Shown: one piece after another, positions 60,476 to 64,000 of the stretch
Position numbering within the stretch: the first letter of the stretch is position 1
Layout: each line of letters opens with the position of its first letter
NCBI GenBank assembly: GCA_964398775.1
Contig: CAYNND010000004.1
Coordinates: 20,159 to 84,158 of the forward strand
DNA: 64,000 bases
From: CAYNND01 sp964398775
Lineage (GTDB): Bacteria; Patescibacteriota; Minisyncoccia; Phycocordibacterales; UBA2100
Direction: 5' to 3'
Translations under genes and position numbers: made by a program
The notes under the pieces: model-generated
The model's input: only the letters and a program-made list of their open reading frames with translations
Databases searched by the model: none
Told to the model about the DNA's origin: nothing

Positions 60476-61189
60476 TTACTGGGCACACGTACCTTCGTGC
60501 AAGAACAGAGCCTTCTCTGCATCAAGCATGCAGCGGTTACGAAATGTCGTTCCATGGGTACATTCTCGTGGCATTGATTCTTTCAAGTCTTCAGTCAGGC
60601 ATCGATATGGCGTCCCGCAGACTGTTTTTTGTTCTGTTGTGCAGACTGTCTCCTTAGGGTCCACAGTTGGAACCTGTGTTGCAGCAATCCCGAAAAATGC
60701 TTTGCAGATAGTGTCCTTTTCTTTTTCTACTGGGCATGCGCGCATTGTGCACTTGAGTGGCCCACCGATGTCATCGCGGAAGCAAACGTTACACCCATCG
60801 TAGAGTACTTTACAGTTTGGACCAGTATCGTTCTCATCCGGTCCATCAGATGTTGTTCGCGGTAGTGTGCCACAGAGTTGTTGCATGCGTGCACGAGTCT
60901 GTGGTCCTACTTTTCCTGTTTGAGGGAGTTTCTGTTCTTTTTGGAAGCGAAGCACAGCTGCTTTAGTCTTTGGTCCGAAGTAGCCGTTGATGATAGTGCC
61001 TGAGTACCGAGCGTTGAGGAATTGTTGGAGTTGCGCAACAGAGATGTCTTTCTTCGAGTCACGCTGCCCAAGCTGGATATTTTTCTGAGGAACGCTGCAT
61101 ACTGCTGCATGCGCTATAGTTGAAGAAAGGAGTGCGATGCATACAGTAAGTAGCAAACGAGGTATGTGCATAGATGTTATGACGTGCAT
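60476..61189 (-). CDS. Secreted PG-binding protein with Cys-rich Kazal-like tail
   Basis: 237 residues. Signal peptide (cleavage near SSTIAHA), a peptidoglycan_binding_1 unit (about 45-108: NGYFGPKTKAAVLRFQKEQ), and a Cys-rich C-terminal half. Its last 40 residues (CTHGTTFRNRCMLDAEK, then FLHEGTC) recall a Kazal protease-inhibitor motif. The start at 61189 is supported by TATACT exactly 6 nt upstream; ATG 61171 is less likely. Confidence 0.7.
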   Translation of the reverse strand: MHVITSMHIPRLLLTVCIALLSSTIAHAAVCSVPQKNIQLGQRDSKKDISVAQLQQFLNARYSGTIINGYFGPKTKAAVLRFQKEQKLPQTGKVGPQTRARMQQLCGTLPRTTSDGPDENDTGPNCKVLYDGCNVCFRDDIGGPLKCTMRACPVEKEKDTICKAFFGIAATQVPTVDPKETVCTTEQKTVCGTPYRCLTEDLKESMPRECTHGTTFRNRCMLDAEKALFLHEGTCAQ

Positions 61190-61195
61190 ACGAGT

Positions 61196-61201
61196 AGTAT
61201 A
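61196..61201 (-). promoter_or_regulatory. -10 box (TATACT) setting the start at 61189
   Basis: Minus strand TATACT, ACTCGT, ATG at 61189. It abuts the stop codon of the next upstream gene. Confidence 0.65.
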
Positions 61202-61453
61202 TTACCGTTTTCGTTCTCGGTCAGCATTGGTGCATGGACCATCATGTAACACCGTTGCTTTCAGGAAGCGTGCCTGATATTTGTTTTGGTAATCGCGGAC
61301 AAGTGGGGCGCATGACGCTTGGATGACATTGCCACGGATATCTCGTGTGACAGGGCAGTTGTACTCAACACTGCAGACAGGTGCATGATGCACAAAAAAG
61401 ACACCTGATGCGATAATAATCCCAAACAGTACCAAGATAAGGAATCCCTTCAT
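61202..61453 (-). CDS. Small anchored Cys-rich protein, Kazal-like
   Basis: 83 residues: N-terminal anchor (3-22) and a four-Cys domain ending VLHDGPC, echoing the FLHEGTC end of the neighbouring protein. CPVTRDIRGNVIQASC fits a short Kazal-like loop with the same ending. May be a protease inhibitor; not certain. Confidence 0.55.
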   Translation of the reverse strand: MKGFLILVLFGIIIASGVFFVHHAPVCSVEYNCPVTRDIRGNVIQASCAPLVRDYQNKYQARFLKATVLHDGPCTNADRERKR

Positions 61454-61459
61454 GCTGAT

Positions 61460-61465
61460 AGTATA
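61460..61465 (-). promoter_or_regulatory. -10 box (TATACT), 6 nt before ATG at 61453
   Basis: Minus strand TATACT, ATCAGC, ATG: leaderless layout. Confidence 0.65.
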
Positions 61466-61519
61466 GCAAAATGAACGTGAGAGGTGGATAGTATGTGTGC
61501 TTGTGGGGGACTCTCGGGA

Positions 61520-61525
61520 TACACT
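61520..61525 (+). promoter_or_regulatory. -10 box (TACACT) setting the start at 61532
   Basis: TACACT, GCAGCT, ATG 61532; rejects the longer frame from 61484. Confidence 0.55.
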
Positions 61526-61531
61526 GCAGCT

Positions 61532-62929
61532 ATGATAGGTAAAATACTTACAGTGCTCGCGTGCGGACTCGGCGCTGTGGCGCTCTTGTGTCTCGTGTTT
61601 CTCTGGAAAGGGATTATGGTCGCACCGACAAACACAGTCGCAGTATCAGATGAGGTGTTTACTAATGACCCCACAAAAAAAGAGGTTGCTGACGCACCAG
61701 TACTCCCGTCTATGAAAGGAGAGTTTGTTTTTGAGCCCGCAAATATTTCGTTTACGCTCCCTGAGGGGTGGAGAAGTGTGCCACTGAGTGACGCACCAGC
61801 GCTCGAAGGCTTTTCGACGTCGCAGTTTGCGCTTGCAAAAGAGAGTGACGGATGTTTCCTTGTGTACTATGACCAGCAGATAGATAGAGATCTGTATGCG
61901 CAGACTGGCTTTGGTGAGCGCACATTTGCTGGACCGCTCCAGTTTGATAACCAGTGGTATGCGCCACAAGAGGTTCTTCCAGAAGATTTCACCTTCACTC
62001 AAACACCGCAGCGCTTCAAGCGGGAAATATACACACTCGGTATTCACTCGAGTACACCGACATTTAAGATTGCGCCACAGCTCATTCTCTTTGAACAAGA
62101 GGGAAACGTAATACCTGATACATGCATTGCTGACATGAAGCCACTTACGGAGTCATGGAAACCCTACTTTGCAGGCGCAACACTTGATAGTAAGTCGACA
62201 GGCTACATCTATGCAGGATATCAGCCGGGTGGTGCAGATACGGGTGTGGCTCATATCTTTTTCAAATCAGATACAGGAAGTCCACCGCAGGTTCTCTCGC
62301 AAGCCCCTGCACCTCGATGGCGGGATATGACATTTCGTGCGGACGGGACTATTGAGGGCGTGACCGAGCGCGGTACGCTCTCAAGGTTCAATGTTTTTTC
62401 GGGTGCAACTTCAAATTCGCCACAACTCATCAGCAGTGGAGTCGTGCTGACACACTATCGACACGGAGCGCGTGAGTGGGTGCTCGCGACAGCAGACATG
62501 GCATGTCTTGATAAGGGTAACTGTCTCTCGACGCTGTATGTAAAAAATGATAGCGGGCAATTTACACCCGTCACAGGAGGGAAAATGCAGGGGCCCACAC
62601 GCATTGTCGGTTACATTCCAGAAAAGAAGCATGTAGTACTGAGGAGTGGGTTTGGAGATGCTGGATGTATTTCTGAGCAGTTGTATATTTATGACGAAAC
62701 AAAAAAGAGTATGACAAAGGGTGCAGGGTATGGTGGATGTATTGGTGCAGATGAAAGTATCCCGTATGCAGCAGATAAGGCACGCTTCGACGCAGTCGTA
62801 GAAGCTGCAGGTGTAGAGCGGAAAAGTACACTACTACGTGTAGAAAAAGGCATGCTAACTACTGCAGACGCTGAGCTCATACGAGAGGCGAGTGCAGGTA
62901 TGACCTTTACCGAAGACTACAGTCTCTAG
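61532..62929 (+). CDS. Membrane-anchored protein of unknown function
   Basis: 465 residues: anchor (about 7-29), then a region with FTLPEGWRSVPL (PsbP/DUF-like opening strand) and a long beta-rich remainder with SRFNVFSG-type turns that could be a propeller. I do not recognise the family. Its stop codon touches the stop of the convergent gene. Confidence 0.6.
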   Translation: MIGKILTVLACGLGAVALLCLVFLWKGIMVAPTNTVAVSDEVFTNDPTKKEVADAPVLPSMKGEFVFEPANISFTLPEGWRSVPLSDAPALEGFSTSQFALAKESDGCFLVYYDQQIDRDLYAQTGFGERTFAGPLQFDNQWYAPQEVLPEDFTFTQTPQRFKREIYTLGIHSSTPTFKIAPQLILFEQEGNVIPDTCIADMKPLTESWKPYFAGATLDSKSTGYIYAGYQPGGADTGVAHIFFKSDTGSPPQVLSQAPAPRWRDMTFRADGTIEGVTERGTLSRFNVFSGATSNSPQLISSGVVLTHYRHGAREWVLATADMACLDKGNCLSTLYVKNDSGQFTPVTGGKMQGPTRIVGYIPEKKHVVLRSGFGDAGCISEQLYIYDETKKSMTKGAGYGGCIGADESIPYAADKARFDAVVEAAGVERKSTLLRVEKGMLTTADAELIREASAGMTFTEDYSL

Positions 62930-63232
62930 CTATTCAGTGACAGGTGTGTTGTTCTGTTTGTTCAAGCGCTGTACCTGATCTTCTATCACTTGTGGGTGCT
63001 TGCCAGCAATACATTCCTGTATGTATGCCTCTGTGTCTGTTCCTGCTTCGAACGTCGTGTAGCTTAGAGAGTCACGACAGATTTGCTCGATAGTAATCTT
63101 TGGCTCAGGCACACCGATGGTGTCGCGGCCAGGAGCTTCACCGACTGTGTAAAAGTATGCTGCGACTGCGAGTATGCCAAGGGCAATCACTGATGCAATC
63201 GCTGTTTTGTGATGTTCTGCAATCTGTTTCAT
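62930..63232 (-). CDS. Small anchored protein with the paired-Cys domain
   Basis: 100 residues: anchor (about 10-30) and the same C-terminal domain as in the protein at 3027-3512 (ITIEQIC ... TF ... AYIQECIAGKHPQVIE). Function unknown, but the domain is clearly a family because it recurs at opposite ends of the window in different N-terminal contexts. Confidence 0.75.
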   Translation of the reverse strand: MKQIAEHHKTAIASVIALGILAVAAYFYTVGEAPGRDTIGVPEPKITIEQICRDSLSYTTFEAGTDTEAYIQECIAGKHPQVIEDQVQRLNKQNNTPVTE

Positions 63233-63238
63233 ACAAAG

Positions 63239-63244
63239 AGTATA
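63239..63244 (-). promoter_or_regulatory. -10 box (TATACT), 6 nt before ATG at 63232
   Basis: Minus strand TATACT, CTTTGT, ATG: leaderless layout. Confidence 0.65.
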
Positions 63245-63286
63245 TGCGTGTCGTTTCCGACATGCAAGGAGGGTATTTTGAGAGCT

Positions 63287-64000
63287 CTATAGAGCCCCCG
63301 CAGGAGACTGTTGGTGTATCGTAAAGATTCCTGCGATGTCATACTTCTGCCACTGGTCGCTACTTAGCGTTTCGATTGGTGTCACGAAGCCTGAGTATGC
63401 TCCATGCATGCCGGACTGGAATTGGCTCGCCATAGTCGAGGACTGACCGAAGTTAAGCGCGTAGTTGATACCATCATCAGTTGTAAAACCAAATGCACAT
63501 TCTTCTGTCTGTGGACCTGTGGTGTCTTTGTGTGGCAAGCAGTTAAACGTCCCACTCAATGTTACATCTTCAGTGCGTGGTATTTCGATACGTTCAATTT
63601 TTGTCACCTCAACAATCCCAACACCCTCATACTTTGTATCTCTGTGCGGGTAGAACGTTCCGGTGATGCGTGTCGGTACTCCCATGACGAGTTGAGCGAT
63701 TGTGGTGAGCTCGGGACTCACATCACGTAGCGCAAAGAAGCGACCTTGGTCATCTTGAAAGCCGTATGCACATTCCATCGTTGTGATTTCAGGATTCCCT
63801 TTGTGGGGAAGACAGACTCCTTCACCGACAAGTACGACAGGTCCCGCAGGTGGTGGGGTATCAAGGCTGATCGGTGTATCAGGTTGTGTTCCTGGAGTCA
63901 CAAGATTTTTCGGCGGGATGAGTGTGCCACGCACTAAGAGTGTCACGAGAAAGAGTCCACCGACTGCTGCTAAGACTGTTAAGATAACTTTGTTAGACAT
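63287..64000 (-). CDS. Anchored protein with two CLPHK repeats
   Basis: 237 residues if the ATG at the window edge is the start. Anchor (about 5-25), Pro-rich linker, then two units of about 80 residues, each with CLPHK, a T-x-ECA(Y/F)GF strand and DDxG..(F/Y)AL (near 63-95 and 152-185). Each unit holds two Cys and looks like a small beta-barrel. Upstream bases are outside the window, so the promoter cannot be seen. Family unknown. Confidence 0.65.
   Translation of the reverse strand: MSNKVILTVLAAVGGLFLVTLLVRGTLIPPKNLVTPGTQPDTPISLDTPPPAGPVVLVGEGVCLPHKGNPEITTMECAYGFQDDQGRFFALRDVSPELTTIAQLVMGVPTRITGTFYPHRDTKYEGVGIVEVTKIERIEIPRTEDVTLSGTFNCLPHKDTTGPQTEECAFGFTTDDGINYALNFGQSSTMASQFQSGMHGAYSGFVTPIETLSSDQWQKYDIAGIFTIHQQSPAGAL

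Overview
The window looks like part of a Candidate Phyla Radiation (Patescibacteria, probably Parcubacteria-type) chromosome. This is inferred from gene content and style: a compact type IV pilus operon, many small membrane-anchored proteins with peptidoglycan-binding or PKD domains, a shortened peptide release factor 2, tRNA genes without encoded CCA, and very short intergenic spaces. UGA is used as an ordinary stop and RF2 is present, so this is not an SR1/Gracilibacteria-type recoded genome. It is a scaffold with two 100-N gaps, and both look like assembly artefacts (see findings).

Layout. 1-7.6 kb: PAP2 C-terminus, DUF1801, YbaK-like deacylase, Fic protein, small membrane proteins, secreted PG-binding/PKD proteins and ComF. 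7.7-19.9 kb: a complete-looking type IV pilus locus (pilM, pilN/O-like, a pilP-like gene, pilB, a response regulator, pilT, pilC, two pilins, pilD, four minor-pilin-like genes). 19.9-27.4 kb: purL-purQ-purK-purE-purM-purC, the enzymes taking FGAR to SAICAR. 27.4-31.2 kb: ligA, gatC, gatA. 31.2-35.5 kb: a His-rich membrane protein, three tRNAs with unusual trailing elements, an SRA-HNH nuclease and an NRAMP-like transporter. 35.6-39.0 kb: a cupin and GH130 glycosidase-like genes (three GH130 domains in two proteins). 39.0-41.8 kb: gap 1, DEAD-box helicase, TipAS-like protein, tRNA-Thr and gap 2. 42.1-44.8 kb: tRNA-Thr directly abutting prfB, then ftsE and ftsX. 45.1-52.9 kb: pyrG, msrA, patatin, CapA-like, DoxX-like, tgt, a C39-like peptidase and queA. 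53-64 kb: a copper-type Met/His-rich protein, a DsbA-like protein, asparaginase domain, small kinase, engB, cyclophilin, ACT-domain protein, FMN-binding-like protein, DUF922 metalloprotease and several Cys-rich envelope proteins.

Two genome-wide signals stand out. First, more than twenty genes have a TANNNT -10 box whose last base lies 5-8 nt, most often exactly 6 nt, before the ATG, so transcription should begin on the start codon (leaderless mRNAs). The few genes with a real Shine-Dalgarno sequence are exceptions, and three of them look foreign. Second, each of the four tRNA genes not immediately followed by a gene is trailed by a 140-230 bp non-coding element. It contains an inverted copy of that tRNA's own T-arm, a conserved core, and a final direct copy of the tRNA 3' part. 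This tRNA-trailing element is my best candidate for an undescribed system.
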